This document shows, one piece after another, positions 1 through 9,532 of a DNA stretch of 64,000 nt (positions are counted from its first letter, which is position 1; each line of letters begins with the position of its first letter). The notes beneath the pieces were generated by a model. That model was not told the DNA's origin, did no database searches, and saw only the letters and a list, made by a program, of their open reading frames with translations. Made by a program: the position numbers and the translations under genes. The stretch is from Pseudomonas taetrolens (GTDB taxonomy: Bacteria; Pseudomonadota; Gammaproteobacteria; Pseudomonadales; Pseudomonadaceae). The DNA lies in NCBI RefSeq assembly GCF_900475285.1, contig NZ_LS483370.1:3548001-3612000 (forward strand), in the 5' to 3' direction.

Positions 1-450
1 GCCATCGAGGGTTTCCATCAGCTCATGGACGACGTCCCGTGGCAGCTCAGGGGCCAGATCCGCAAGTTCGTCGGCGTCCATCTCCTTGGCAGCGGCCAGG
101 AGCTCATGATCGTCCATATCGGCGATCAGGGTTTCACGCACAGAGTCCGATACTTCAAGCAGAATGTCGCCATCGCGATCAGCCTTGACCAATTGCCAAA
201 CCGTCAGACGGTCGTCCAGTGGCAATGCTTCAAGGATGTAGGCAACGTCCGCGGAGTGCAGGTCTTCCAGTTTGCGCTGGAGCTCAACAAGGTTTTGCCG
301 ATGGACCAGGTTTTCAACCCGATCATGGTGCTGGCCTTCCTGACGATGAGTCAGGTCTTCGACCACACGCTGGCGATTAAGCAGCTCAATAACTTGAGCG
401 AGGCGGCTTTGCAGGCTGTCTTGCGTTTTCTTTACTTCAACTTCGGTCAT
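1..450 (-). CDS. mgtE: Magnesium transporter MgtE, N-terminal part (cut by window edge)
   Basis: The first 150 codons of a minus-strand gene are visible; the rest lies beyond position 1. The product begins MTEVEVKKTQDSLQSRLAQ and continues with the acidic, leucine-rich helices of the MgtE cytosolic N domain (LHSADVAYILEALPLDDRL, then DELADLAPELPRDVVHEL). In the family this domain is followed by two CBS domains and a membrane domain that forms a magnesium-gated channel for Mg2+ entry. The N and CBS domains sense cytosolic Mg2+. The start at 450 is preceded by a GGAG/GGAGT stretch about 8 to 12 bases upstream. Family assignment rests on the N domain and on the usual Pseudomonas location next to this tRNA group. 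Confidence 0.85.
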   Translation of the reverse strand, partial: MTEVEVKKTQDSLQSRLAQVIELLNRQRVVEDLTHRQEGQHHDRVENLVHRQNLVELQRKLEDLHSADVAYILEALPLDDRLTVWQLVKADRDGDILLEVSDSVRETLIADMDDHELLAAAKEMDADELADLAPELPRDVVHELMETLDG

Positions 451-735
451 AGGCGAACTCCACTCCCAGCAGCAGGGCACGCCGGAAGGATCAATCAGTC
501 AATTCGTGATTGGAAAAACGGGATACTGAGTTACTACTGGGTAAGTCCATGGAGGTATTCCACAAGCCCCGGCGGGGCTGACGGGCGCAATCATACACGG
601 CTTCAAAATTAATGAGGCAAAAATCTCGGGATAACAAATGCTTGGAGGGACGTTACGGGATTTTGTCTGCCTGACAGGGTATGCGACGCCGAGTCATCGC
701 AGCGGAGCACAAAAGCTGCACCTCAAGCCACATGC
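451..735. other. Gene-free stretch upstream of mgtE
   Basis: No convincing coding sequence on either strand. It lies directly upstream of mgtE and must hold its promoter. Mg2+-dependent control of mgtE could act here, but I do not recognise a riboswitch. Confidence 0.4.
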
Positions 736-843
736 GTAGCCGCTGCGGCAGACCGCGATGAGCTGCATGGCAACCCTGCTGCTTTAAAAGCGAAGCCCCT
801 TCAGGCCTTTTATCGCAGCCTTCATACCTCGCCAGCCGCTACA
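736..843. repeat. Degenerate REP-like inverted repeat
   Basis: The left arm starts GTAGCCGCTGCGGCAGACCGC and the right arm ends with a TATCGCAGCC segment and CCAGCCGCTAC. The arms are imperfect inverse complements. The GTAGCCGCTGC start with a GCGAT block inside resembles a family of short palindromic repeats scattered between genes in fluorescens/putida-group genomes. Several mismatches suggest an old, decayed copy. Recognition is by resemblance only. Confidence 0.35.
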
Positions 844-925
844 GTAATCATCAGACAAGTCTGTGACGTTACAAGTTCGCGCTGATCTGCAGAGGCATGT
901 GCGATCCACTCAAATCGCAGATAGC

Positions 926-954
926 AAAAAGCCCGCATAGAATGCGGGCTTTTT
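926..954 (-). terminator. Rho-independent terminator after the tRNA group
   Basis: An AAAAAGCCCGCAT stem pairs with ATGCGGGCTTTTT around a short loop. It sits just beyond the last tRNA-Arg gene on the minus strand. Runs of T on both strands make it potentially bidirectional. Confidence 0.85.
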
Positions 955-960
955 GGTGTT

Positions 961-1037
961 TGGTGCACTCGACAGGATTCGAACCTGTGACCGCTCGGTT
1001 CGTAGCCGAGTACTCTATCCAGCTGAGCTACGAGTGC
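961..1037 (-). tRNA. tRNA-Arg (anticodon ACG), copy 3 in transcription order
   Basis: Read on the minus strand, a 77-base cloverleaf begins GCACTCG, has anticodon arm CTCGG-CTACGAA-CCGAG and T loop GGTTCGAATCC, and ends with an encoded CCA. The anticodon ACG (A34 becomes inosine in bacteria) reads CGU, CGC and CGA arginine codons. It is identical in sequence to the two copies upstream. Confidence 0.97.
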
Positions 1038-1108
1038 AAGTTGTGTTTGTTAGACCAGGCCACCGCTGGTTGAAGCAAAGTTAACTGCCTGAGCAACTAA
1101 CTCTTAAA

Positions 1109-1185
1109 TGGTGCACTCGACAGGATTCGAACCTGTGACCGCTCGGTTCGTAGCCGAGTACTCTATCCAGCTGAGCTACGAGTGC
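1109..1185 (-). tRNA. tRNA-Arg (anticodon ACG), copy 2
   Basis: Identical to the copies at 961 and 1257, including the encoded CCA. It is separated from its neighbours by near-identical 71-base spacers, which suggests one primary transcript cut into individual tRNAs. Confidence 0.97.
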
Positions 1186-1256
1186 AAGTTGTGTTTGTTA
1201 GACCAGACCACCGCTGGTTGAAGCAAAGTTAACTGCCTGGGCAACTAACTCTTAAA

Positions 1257-1333
1257 TGGTGCACTCGACAGGATTCGAACCTGTGACCGCTCGGTTCGTA
1301 GCCGAGTACTCTATCCAGCTGAGCTACGAGTGC
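1257..1333 (-). tRNA. tRNA-Arg (anticodon ACG), copy 1
   Basis: First of the three copies in transcription order, identical in sequence to the others. It lies 107 bases downstream of tRNA-Ser on the same strand. Confidence 0.97.
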
Positions 1334-1440
1334 ATTTGAAGCTGCGTATTATAGACCGTTGAATCTCTCTGCCAAGTACTTTTTTCAATAAACTCAACAA
1401 CTTACTGAAATGGCTAGATTCGAACGTGCTACATGAATAA

Positions 1441-1531
1441 TGGCGGAGAAGGGGGGATTCGAACCCCCGACACCCTTTTGAGATGTACTCCCTTAGCAGG
1501 GGAGCGCCTTCGGCCACTCGGCCACCTCTCC
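1441..1531 (-). tRNA. tRNA-Ser (anticodon GCT)
   Basis: A 91-base class II tRNA with a long variable arm. On the minus strand it starts GGAGAGG, has anticodon arm CTCCC-CTGCTAA-GGGAG and ends with an encoded CCA. Anticodon GCT reads AGC and AGU. It lies between csrA and the tRNA-Arg copies. Confidence 0.97.
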
Positions 1532-1592
1532 GCAACACGGGGCGTATAATAACCAGCCTTTTCCCCGTATGCAACCAAAAACTTAAATAAAA

Positions 1593-1781
1593 TTAGAGAC
1601 TTGGTTCTTCATCCTTTTCTTTCTTGATCCGGAGGTAGATTTCCTCACGGTGTACGGCCACTTCCTTGGGAGCATTCACTCCAATTCGCACTTGGTTTCC
1701 TTTGACGCCCAGCACGGTCACAGTAATTTCGCCGTCGCCTATGATCAGGCTTTCTGCGCACCGGCGAGTCAAAATCAGCAT
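1593..1781 (-). CDS. csrA: Carbon storage regulator CsrA/RsmA
   Basis: A 62-residue RNA-binding protein of full family length. It has the typical start MLILTRR and the strand [19 protein letters not shown], followed by the conserved VHREEIY. CsrA dimers bind GGA motifs in mRNA leaders and repress or alter translation; in Pseudomonas they act in the Gac/Rsm pathway controlling secondary metabolism, motility and biofilm. The start at 1781 is preferred over an upstream in-frame ATG because the product then begins at the invariant MLILTRR and has a GAGGAG site about 6 bases upstream. It lies between lysC and tRNA-Ser, the usual Pseudomonas position. Which Rsm paralogue this is cannot be settled from one locus. 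Confidence 0.96.
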   Translation of the reverse strand: MLILTRRCAESLIIGDGEITVTVLGVKGNQVRIGVNAPKEVAVHREEIYLRIKKEKDEEPSL

Positions 1782-1930
1782 ACGTTTCTCCTCACGCAAT
1801 TCATTTCAGGAACAACAGTCTGCAAAAAAAAAGGGCGGCGGACTACTAGCTAAACAGCTAAAGCCCTCCGCTCCTTCGTATTGATCAGCGTGACGAAACG
1901 AAAGGTATTCGAACACGCTCATCAAAAAAC

Positions 1931-1957
1931 AAAGGGCGCGGATCAACCGCGCCCTTT
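1931..1957 (-). terminator. Terminator after lysC
   Basis: A perfect AAAGGGCGCGG / CCGCGCCCTTT stem with loop ATCAA. On the minus strand it is followed by GTTTTTTGAT. It lies 11 bases beyond the lysC stop. Confidence 0.88.
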
Positions 1958-1967
1958 GGGCAACGCG

Positions 1968-3203
1968 TTACTCACCCTGTCGGGCAGGTGCATCCAGCTC
2001 AAAAGCAGTGTGCAGGGAACGCACGGCCAGCTCCAGGTACTTCTCTTCGATGACCACGGAGACTTTGATCTCGGAGGTCGAGATCATCAGGATGTTGATG
2101 CCCTCTTTGGCCAGGGACTCGAACATGCGGCTGGCAACGCCCGCGTGAGAGCGCATGCCCACACCGACAATCGACACCTTGGCAATGTTGGTATCACCCA
2201 CCACTTCGCGCGCACCGATCTCACGGGAGGTGTTTTCCAGGATCAGCATGGCTGCCTGGTAGTCATTGCGGTGAACCGTGAAGGTGAAGTCGGTGGTGTT
2301 GTCGTGTGCAACGTTCTGCACAATCATGTCGACTTCGATATTGGCCGCACTGATCGGGCCCAGGATCTTGAACGCCACGCCCGGTGTGTCTGGCACGCCA
2401 CGGATGGTCAGCTTGGCTTCGTCGCGATTGAAAGCGATGCCAGAAATGATCGGCTGTTCCATGGATTCCTCTTCATCGATAGTAATGAGGGTACCCGGAC
2501 CCTCTTTGAAGCTGTGCAATACGCGCAGCGGAACGTTGTACTTGCCTGCAAACTCGACAGCACGGATCTGCAACACCTTGGAACCCAGGCTGGCCATTTC
2601 CAGCATTTCTTCAAAGGTGATCTTTTCCAGACGCTGCGCCTGCGCCACAACCCGCGGGTCAGTGGTGTAGACGCCGTCGACATCGGTGTAGATCTGGCAT
2701 TCATCAGCCTTCAAGGCTGCCGCCAGTGCAACACCGGTCGTATCGGAGCCACCGCGACCGAGGGTCGTGATATTGCCCTGCTCATCAACACCCTGGAAAC
2801 CTGCCACCACCACCACACGACCGGCCTTGAGATCAGCGCGAATCTTCTGATCATCAATTTGCAGGATCCGGGCCTTGGTGTGCGAGCTGTCAGTGAGAAT
2901 GCGCACCTGGCTACCGGTGTAGGACACCGCAGGTACGCCACGCTTGTTCAGCGCCATGGCCAGCAAGCCGATCGTCACCTGCTCACCGGTGGATACGATC
3001 ACATCCAGTTCACGCGGCAACGGCTGATCGCTGATCTGTTTGGCCAGCGCAATCAGGCGATTGGTCTCGCCACTCATCGCCGACAGGACAATAACCAGGT
3101 CATTGCCGGCTTCGCGAAACTTCTTAACCTTATCGGCGACCTGCTCGATTCTCTCGACAGAGCCAACCGAGGTGCCTCCAAATTTCTGTACGATCAAAGC
3201 CAT
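1968..3203 (-). CDS. lysC: Aspartate kinase
   Basis: A 411-residue aspartokinase, which phosphorylates L-aspartate to begin lysine, threonine, methionine and diaminopimelate synthesis. The kinase domain starts MALIVQKFGGTSVGS and carries STGEQVTIGLLA and FGR-type substrate-loop sequence TTLGRGGSDTT. From about residue 265 on there are two ACT regulatory domains (IRGVPDTPG; VSIVGVGMRSH), the usual site of lysine/threonine feedback. The start has a GAGG element about 10 bases upstream. A second ATG at 2462 with a strong ribosome site could give a separate ACT-only subunit (see the site at 2463). It lies downstream of alaS with an 80-base gap. Confidence 0.97.
   Translation of the reverse strand: MALIVQKFGGTSVGSVERIEQVADKVKKFREAGNDLVIVLSAMSGETNRLIALAKQISDQPLPRELDVIVSTGEQVTIGLLAMALNKRGVPAVSYTGSQVRILTDSSHTKARILQIDDQKIRADLKAGRVVVVAGFQGVDEQGNITTLGRGGSDTTGVALAAALKADECQIYTDVDGVYTTDPRVVAQAQRLEKITFEEMLEMASLGSKVLQIRAVEFAGKYNVPLRVLHSFKEGPGTLITIDEEESMEQPIISGIAFNRDEAKLTIRGVPDTPGVAFKILGPISAANIEVDMIVQNVAHDNTTDFTFTVHRNDYQAAMLILENTSREIGAREVVGDTNIAKVSIVGVGMRSHAGVASRMFESLAKEGINILMISTSEIKVSVVIEEKYLELAVRSLHTAFELDAPARQGE
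2463..2475 (-). promoter_or_regulatory. Internal ribosome binding site for a lysC beta subunit
   Basis: On the minus strand GAAGAGGAATCC immediately precedes an in-frame ATG (2460-2462) in lysC. Translation from it would give a 164-residue protein starting MEQPIISGIAFNRDEAKL, which holds both ACT domains and no kinase domain. Alpha2beta2 aspartokinases made from such overlapping reading frames are known in Corynebacterium and Bacillus. Use of this start here is an inference from the strength of the site. Confidence 0.6.
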
Positions 3204-3283
3204 TTCAAAGCAGCCTCAGCCCATAAAGGGCGCCCATTTATCATTCAAACAACGCGCCGCCACCAGACGACGCGTGCTGGACC

Positions 3284-5902
3284 TCAGATACCCTGTTCGA
3301 CAAATGGCACAGTCAGGGCCAACGCAGCGTCCAGGGCCGCAGCATCAACACCGCCACCCTGCGCCATATCCGGACGACCACCGCCCTTCCCGCCCACTGC
3401 CGCAGCAGCCTGCTTCATCAAATCACCGGCTTTGAGTTGGCCAGTCAGGTCCTTGGTTACGCCTGCAACCAATACAACCTTGTCCTCATGAACACTGCCG
3501 AGCAGGATCACTGCACGACCGAGCTTGTTCTTCAGCTGGTCTACCAGCGCCAGCAGCGCCTTGCCATCCTGACCGTCCAGGCGAGCGGTCAGCACTTTCA
3601 CGCCTTTTACGTCCACTGCCGACGATGACAGATCGTCACCGGCAGCGCTTGCGGCCTTGGCCTGCAATTGTTCAAGTTGCTTCTCCAGCTGGCGATTGCG
3701 CTCCAGCACGGACGACAACTTGTCGAGCAGGGTTTCACGGGAACCCTTGATCAGGGTTGCCGCTTCCTTGAGCTGCTCTTCGGCTGCATTGAGGTAGGCC
3801 AGTGCTGCCGCACCGGTAACGGCCTCAATCCGGCGAATACCCGAGGCTACACCGCTTTCGCTGATGATCTTCATCAGGCCGATGTCACCGGTGCGCTTGG
3901 CGTGGATACCGCCGCACAGTTCAACCGAGAAAGCGCCGCCCATGCTCAGCACGCGTACGCTGTCGCCGTATTTCTCGCCAAACAGCGCCATGGCGCCTTT
4001 TTGCTTGGCAGTCTCGATGTCGGTCTCTTCGGTCTCGACCGGGGTGTTCTTGCGAATCTCGGCGTTGACGATATCTTCCAGGGCCTTGATCTGCTCTGGC
4101 TTGATGGCTTCAAAGTGGCTGAAGTCAAAACGCATGCGCTGACTGTCGACCAGCGAGCCCTTTTGCTGAACGTGCTCGCCCAGCACCTGGCGCAAGGCGG
4201 CATGCAGCAAGTGGGTCGCCGAATGGTTCAACGCCGTGGCGTGACGCACATCGGCATCCACACGGGTTTCTACGACTTCGCCAACCTTCAGGCCGCCTGC
4301 AGCCACCATACCGTGGTGCAGGAAAGCGCCACCGGCTTTTGTCGTGTCGCGCACGTCAAAACGGGCAGCACCCGCTTGCAGGTAACCGCAGTCACCGACC
4401 TGGCCACCAGACTCGGCGTAGAACGGGGTTTGATCGAGAACAACCACACCCTCGTCGCCTTCATTCAGGCTGGCAACCGATTGGCCGTCTTTATAGAGCG
4501 CTACAACCTTGGCCGAGCCCTGGGTCGCACTGTAACCGATGAACTCGGTTGGCACGTCGACCTTGACCAGTGTGTTGTAGTCCAGCCCGAACGAGCTGGC
4601 CGAACGTGCGCGAACACGCTGGGCTTCCATCTCGCGCTCGAAGCCTTCTTCGTCCACGGTCAGGTTACGCTCACGGGCGATGTCGGCCGTCAGGTCCATC
4701 GGGAAGCCATAGGTGTCGTAGAGCTTGAACACGACATCGCCCGGCACCACGGTGCCCTTGAGCTCAGCCAGATCCAGCTCGAGGATTTTCAGACCCTGCT
4801 CCAGGGTCTTGGAGAACTGCTCTTCTTCAGCTTTGAGTACGCGTTCGATGTTGGACTGCTCGCGTACCAGCTCCGGGAAGCTGCCACCCATCTCGGCCAC
4901 CAGGGCCGCGACGATCTTGTAGAAGAAGTTACCGGTCGCACCCAGCTTGTTGCCGTGACGGCATGCGCGGCGAATGATGCGACGCAGCACGTAGCCACGA
5001 CCTTCGTTGGAAGGCAGTACACCATCAGCGATCAGGAAGCTGCACGAACGGATGTGGTCAGCCACAACCTTCAGCGACGCCTGGCCCTCATTGGCACAAC
5101 CGATCGCTTCAGCCGATGCCTTCAGCAGACTCTGGAACAGGTCAATGTCGTAGTTGGAGTTAACGTGCTGCATGACCGCACTGATCCGCTCCAGGCCCAT
5201 GCCGGTGTCGACCGACGGAGCTGGCAACGGATGCAACACGCCATCGGCGGTGCGGTTGAACTGCATGAACACGTTGTTCCAGATTTCAATGTAACGATCA
5301 CCGTCTTCGTCTGGCGAGCCCGGTGGACCACCCCAGATTTCAGGGCCGTGGTCGTAGAAAATCTCGGTGCACGGGCCACACGGACCAGTGTCGCCCATGG
5401 TCCAGAAGTTGTCCGACGCGTACGGTGCGCCCTTGTTGTCGCCGATACGGATCATGCGCTCGGCAGGCACGCCGACGTCTTGGGTCCAGATATCGTAGGC
5501 TTCGTCATCGCTGGCGTAGACAGTCACCCAGAGCTTGTCTTTCGGCAGCTGCAATACGCCGGTCAGAAAGGTCCAGGCGAAATTGATCGCGTCTTTCTTG
5601 AAGTAATCGCCAAAGCTGAAGTTGCCGAGCATTTCAAAAAAGGTGTGGTGACGCGCGGTGTAACCGACGTTTTCCAGGTCGCTGTTCTTGCCGCCGGCGC
5701 GCACGCACTTCTGGCTGCTGGTCGCTCGGGTGTAGGCACGTTTTTCTTGACCCAGGAAACAGTCCTTGAACTGGTTCATCCCCGCGTTAGTGAACAGCAG
5801 GGTCGGGTCGTTATTCGGGACCAAGGAGCTGGAAGGGACACGGGTGTGACCTTGCTCCTCGAAGAAGCGAAGGAAGGCTTCACGGATTTCTGCGCTTTTC
5901 AT
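3284..5902 (-). CDS. alaS: Alanine--tRNA ligase
   Basis: An 872-residue class II synthetase that charges tRNA-Ala, of normal family length. The aminoacylation core is near the N-terminus ([51 protein letters not shown]). The editing domain shows the zinc-site motifs HSATHLLH and [13 protein letters not shown], which remove mischarged Ser and Gly. The C-terminal C-Ala domain ends with the glycine-rich [15 protein letters not shown]. Codons continue 22 residues further upstream, but the start at 5902 gives the conserved MKSAEIR N-terminus and has GGAAG about 8 bases ahead. lysC follows on the same strand. Confidence 0.98.
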   Translation of the reverse strand: MKSAEIREAFLRFFEEQGHTRVPSSSLVPNNDPTLLFTNAGMNQFKDCFLGQEKRAYTRATSSQKCVRAGGKNSDLENVGYTARHHTFFEMLGNFSFGDYFKKDAINFAWTFLTGVLQLPKDKLWVTVYASDDEAYDIWTQDVGVPAERMIRIGDNKGAPYASDNFWTMGDTGPCGPCTEIFYDHGPEIWGGPPGSPDEDGDRYIEIWNNVFMQFNRTADGVLHPLPAPSVDTGMGLERISAVMQHVNSNYDIDLFQSLLKASAEAIGCANEGQASLKVVADHIRSCSFLIADGVLPSNEGRGYVLRRIIRRACRHGNKLGATGNFFYKIVAALVAEMGGSFPELVREQSNIERVLKAEEEQFSKTLEQGLKILELDLAELKGTVVPGDVVFKLYDTYGFPMDLTADIARERNLTVDEEGFEREMEAQRVRARSASSFGLDYNTLVKVDVPTEFIGYSATQGSAKVVALYKDGQSVASLNEGDEGVVVLDQTPFYAESGGQVGDCGYLQAGAARFDVRDTTKAGGAFLHHGMVAAGGLKVGEVVETRVDADVRHATALNHSATHLLHAALRQVLGEHVQQKGSLVDSQRMRFDFSHFEAIKPEQIKALEDIVNAEIRKNTPVETEETDIETAKQKGAMALFGEKYGDSVRVLSMGGAFSVELCGGIHAKRTGDIGLMKIISESGVASGIRRIEAVTGAAALAYLNAAEEQLKEAATLIKGSRETLLDKLSSVLERNRQLEKQLEQLQAKAASAAGDDLSSSAVDVKGVKVLTARLDGQDGKALLALVDQLKNKLGRAVILLGSVHEDKVVLVAGVTKDLTGQLKAGDLMKQAAAAVGGKGGGRPDMAQGGGVDAAALDAALALTVPFVEQGI

Positions 5903-5967
5903 AGGTTCTTCCACGGAGGCTGCGGCCAGAGGCAAGTAAATCACGTCAATCGACAGTGCGACTCGCA

Positions 5968-5991
5968 AAGGGCCGCATTATATCGGCCCTT
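5968..5991 (-). promoter_or_regulatory. Hairpin containing a TATAAT box upstream of alaS
   Basis: A perfect AAGGGCCG / CGGCCCTT inverted repeat has a loop that reads TATAAT on the minus strand (5977-5982), about 75 bases before the alaS start. The consensus -10 hexamer suggests the alaS promoter. No good -35 is visible, and the sequence could instead be a terminator-like stem. Confidence 0.35.
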
Positions 5992-6048
5992 CGCCCCGGG
6001 TACAGCGTGTTTATACGATAGCGACAAGCAATTGGACGGATTGCAAGC

Positions 6049-7053
<1,005 letters not shown>

Positions 7054-7270
7054 TTGGAAGCCTCGGCCATGTCAAAGGAGCCTTGATGCTAATCGCACGA
7101 ATCCCTGTCTAACAAGGGGACTACAGCCCATAACCGTCACATTTCGGGCATTGCGGGTCATGCGCGGACAAACCGATCTGAAATCTTGATGGCTATTAGC
7201 AAAAAGCATCGATGCATCCGTGAAATATATGTGATACAAAATGTCCGCCGCCAGAAAGGCTGGTGGCAAC

Positions 7271-7432
7271 GTTCTCAGGGCGGGGTGTAACTCCCCACCG
7301 GCGGTAATGGCGCGCAATGCGTCTAGCCCGCGAGCGCTTGACAGCGCCGACAGCTTTGGCTGAGGCATGGCAAGGTCAGCAGACCCGGTGTGATCCCGGG
7401 GCCGACGGTCATAGTCCGGATGAAGAGAGAAC
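7271..7432 (+). promoter_or_regulatory. FMN riboswitch (RFN element)
   Basis: The closing helix is GTTCTC at 7271 and GAGAAC at 7427-7432. Conserved RFN segments are present in order: AGGGCGGGGTG, ACTCCCCACCGGCGGTAAT, AGCCCGCGAGCGC, GCAGACCCGGTG, ATCCCGGGGCCGACGGTCATAGTCCGGATG. It lies 135 bases ahead of a lumazine synthase gene on the same strand. FMN binding normally lowers expression. A TCAGGCGGG / CCCGCCTGA hairpin (7458-7505) between aptamer and gene may be part of the expression platform. Confidence 0.96.
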
Positions 7433-7567
7433 GGGATTGGCGCCAAAGGGCCGTCAATCAGGCGGGGATGTACCGATGCAGAATCGCTCTGTATGACCCG
7501 CCTGAACGCACCCTTAAATCCCATTCGATTCATATGCCCTGTTTTTCACACAAACAGGAGTCAGAAC

Positions 7568-8080
7568 ATGCAACCCACCGCAATCGACAGCAAAAGCAAA
7601 AACCACCACAACGAGCGTGTAGCGTTTATCCAGGCCTGCTGGCACAAAGAGATTGTCGACCAGAGCCGCAAAGGCTTCCTGGCCGAAATGCTGGTGCAGG
7701 GTTATCAGGAAAGCGATATCGATTTCTATGAAGTGGGTGGCGCGTTTGAAATCCCGCTGCACGCCAAGCTGCTGGCCAAGACCGGCCGCTATGCCGGTAT
7801 CGTCGGGGCCGCACTGGTGGTCGATGGCGGCATCTACCGTCATGACTTCGTTGCACAGTCTGTCGTCAGCGCTCTGATGCAGGTTCAACTGGAAACCGAA
7901 GTCCCGGTATTCTCGGTAAGCCTGACACCGCATCACTTCCATGCCGGCGAAGAACACCAGAATTTCTACTTTGAGCACTTCGTGCACAAAGGCCAGGAAG
8001 CCGCAAAAACCTGCGTCGATACCCTGCAGAAAATCCGCAACATCAAGCGCATGGATACCCAGCAAAAACGCGCAGTGTAA
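7568..8080 (+). CDS. ribH: 6,7-dimethyl-8-ribityllumazine synthase, RibH2 type
   Basis: A 170-residue lumazine synthase, which condenses ribityl-aminouracil with dihydroxybutanone phosphate in riboflavin synthesis. Family segments are FIQACWHKEIVDQ, VGGAFEIPLHAKLL, GAALVVDGGIYRHDFVAQSV and the His-rich SVSLTPHHFHAGEEH. The sequence differs from the standard operon-borne RibH (no GSKGRNKG-type loop is seen) and fits the RibH2 class described in Brucella and rhizobia. The start at 7568 has AGGAG 8 bases upstream; longer in-frame starts run into the riboswitch leader. It stands alone behind an FMN riboswitch, so it is likely made when flavin is low. A second, operon-borne ribH elsewhere is expected but lies outside the window. 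Confidence 0.92.
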   Translation: MQPTAIDSKSKNHHNERVAFIQACWHKEIVDQSRKGFLAEMLVQGYQESDIDFYEVGGAFEIPLHAKLLAKTGRYAGIVGAALVVDGGIYRHDFVAQSVVSALMQVQLETEVPVFSVSLTPHHFHAGEEHQNFYFEHFVHKGQEAAKTCVDTLQKIRNIKRMDTQQKRAV

Positions 8081-8090
8081 TTGCCCTGCC

Positions 8091-8126
8091 AACAAAAACA
8101 GGCCCTTTCAGGGCCTGTTTTTGTTT
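8091..8126. terminator. Bidirectional terminator between ribH and astE
   Basis: An AAAAACAGGCCCT / AGGGCCTGTTTTT stem with a TTC loop. It lies between two convergent genes and has T runs on both strands. Confidence 0.9.
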
Positions 8127-8156
8127 GTGGACACGGGCGGGTATTGGCCGGAAAAA

Positions 8157-9167
8157 CTAGGCAAAAGCCATCGAGCTCACGGGTTCGATGATCATGCCGG
8201 CACGCAGGCCATTCTTCACCTTGGGGTTGGGGAAGATAATCCGGGCGCCCTCTTCCTCAATGACCCAGCGGGTCTGAGGCGTGTCCTGCGCCAAGAGATA
8301 GCCTTTGGGCAGCTCACTGAAATTCTCGACATCCGCCGGCAAATGCAGAATAAACGCATCACTGTGCTTGATCACTTCACGGGCCACGCTGAACAGCTGC
8401 AAGCCCTCCAGGGATTCATCCGCCAAAGGCGGCTCCGTCCCTTCGATGATCTGCTCCAGACGTCGCTCGAGTCGCGTAACGTTGACCCCCGCGTTCTGCC
8501 CGAACGGTCGTGCCTTGCCCAGCTCAAGGGTGAACGCCTCGACGCCGAGCCGATCGTAGGTGTAGGCACTGAATACAATCGAAGGCTTGTTCTGCAACAA
8601 CACCGCTTCCATGCCGGCAGCGCGCAAGCGGGCCAGTTCTTCGCGAGAGTGCGCACGCCCCTCTTTATAAGGGTAGAGCGCAAACTGTTCGATTTTCGAA
8701 CCCCGAATCGCCGTGTGCAGGTCGTAGTGAAGTCGGGTGCGGTCCGGTTGGCTGAAAAACGTTTCGGCCAAATGCTCAAGCTCGCACGCACGCAAGGCCT
8801 CCGGACCACTGCTGTTCTCATGGCGACCGTTGAACAGCCGATTGAGGTCTTCTTCGACAAACCTTGCGCCAGTGCGCATGGCCGCAGGGTTGCCGAACAA
8901 AAACAGAATTCGGGCACGGGGTTTTACATCGCCCCGCGCAATGTCATGCAACAGGCGGTCGAGCAACTCGATCGGTGCTGTTTCATTACCGTGGATGCCG
9001 GCCGACAACAGCACATCCATGCCGTTGTCGCGGGCCTCGGGAGGGCGCACTTCAAGTGCCCCCTCGGCCAGCCAGCGCATCCGCACGCCGTCGACAGTCA
9101 GTTGAGTCTTCTCGGCCGGTTCACGTCCGGCCAGGGTCAGTTCAAGCAGTTTGCCGAGAGCGAGCAT
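8157..9167 (-). CDS. astE: Succinylglutamate desuccinylase
   Basis: A 336-residue zinc-dependent M14-type hydrolase (AruE), the last step of the arginine succinyltransferase pathway: succinylglutamate to glutamate and succinate. The metal ligands are visible in [16 protein letters not shown] (HxxE) and [14 protein letters not shown] later [10 protein letters not shown] segment fits the catalytic Glu region. The start at 9167 has AAGGAAG about 7 bases upstream. It is the last gene of the operon, 13 bases after the small gene at 9181. Confidence 0.95.
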   Translation of the reverse strand: MLALGKLLELTLAGREPAEKTQLTVDGVRMRWLAEGALEVRPPEARDNGMDVLLSAGIHGNETAPIELLDRLLHDIARGDVKPRARILFLFGNPAAMRTGARFVEEDLNRLFNGRHENSSGPEALRACELEHLAETFFSQPDRTRLHYDLHTAIRGSKIEQFALYPYKEGRAHSREELARLRAAGMEAVLLQNKPSIVFSAYTYDRLGVEAFTLELGKARPFGQNAGVNVTRLERRLEQIIEGTEPPLADESLEGLQLFSVAREVIKHSDAFILHLPADVENFSELPKGYLLAQDTPQTRWVIEEEGARIIFPNPKVKNGLRAGMIIEPVSSMAFA

Positions 9168-9180
9168 AGTGCTTCCTTAA

Positions 9181-9468
9181 TCAGTGATTGCAGTCTGGAC
9201 CGTGCACGTGACCGTCTTCGTCATCACTCAGGTCTGCCGGCTCCATCTCCAGTTGCAGGCTGACAAGGTTAGTCGCTAATGGACGCAGCAGCAGGTTGGC
9301 GTATTCAGCATCACCTTCCTCAACGTCTACGCCGATCAGCAGCTGCCCACGGCCGTCTTGCTGGATCCACAACTCTTTGCCCTGCCACATGACGGCGACA
9401 CGGGTGCAGGAAGTTTCCAGCTGGGTGCCATCGGTGTCTTCAAGGATCAGCTTCAGGGTATCGCTCAT
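9181..9468 (-). CDS. Small conserved protein of the aru operon
   Basis: A 95-residue protein starting MSDTLKLILEDTDGTQLETS and ending in an acidic tail followed by the His/Cys-rich HVHGPDCNH. Nothing in it points to an enzyme. The layout, a beta-rich body with a short metal-ligand-like C-terminus, is all that can be seen. A gene of this size sits between aruB and aruE in P. aeruginosa too, so the position is conserved. The start at 9468 is chosen over an upstream in-frame ATG because the longer version adds a non-conserved-looking stretch that approaches astB. Function unknown. Confidence 0.85.
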   Translation of the reverse strand: MSDTLKLILEDTDGTQLETSCTRVAVMWQGKELWIQQDGRGQLLIGVDVEEGDAEYANLLLRPLATNLVSLQLEMEPADLSDDEDGHVHGPDCNH

Positions 9469-9532
9469 GATTTCGTTCTCGCTCGGTGAAAAGGCGTGCC
9501 CAGGTGCGCCAAACGCACAGGCACGCACAGGC

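Larger units (their letters stand above)
961..1333 (-). repeat. Tandem 148-bp units carrying tRNA-Arg genes
   Basis: Three identical tRNA-Arg genes begin exactly 148 bases apart. The two 71-base spacers (1038-1108 and 1186-1256) differ at only two positions that I can see. The whole unit of tRNA plus spacer was therefore duplicated recently or is kept alike by gene conversion. Confidence 0.93.

Noticed and set aside
1311..1574. An 87-codon minus-strand frame over the tRNA-Ser gene
   Set aside because: It runs through tRNA genes and has no ribosome site or protein-like composition.
7072..7533. A 153-codon minus-strand frame across the riboswitch
   Set aside because: It is opposite the FMN riboswitch, whose RNA conservation explains the open frame.
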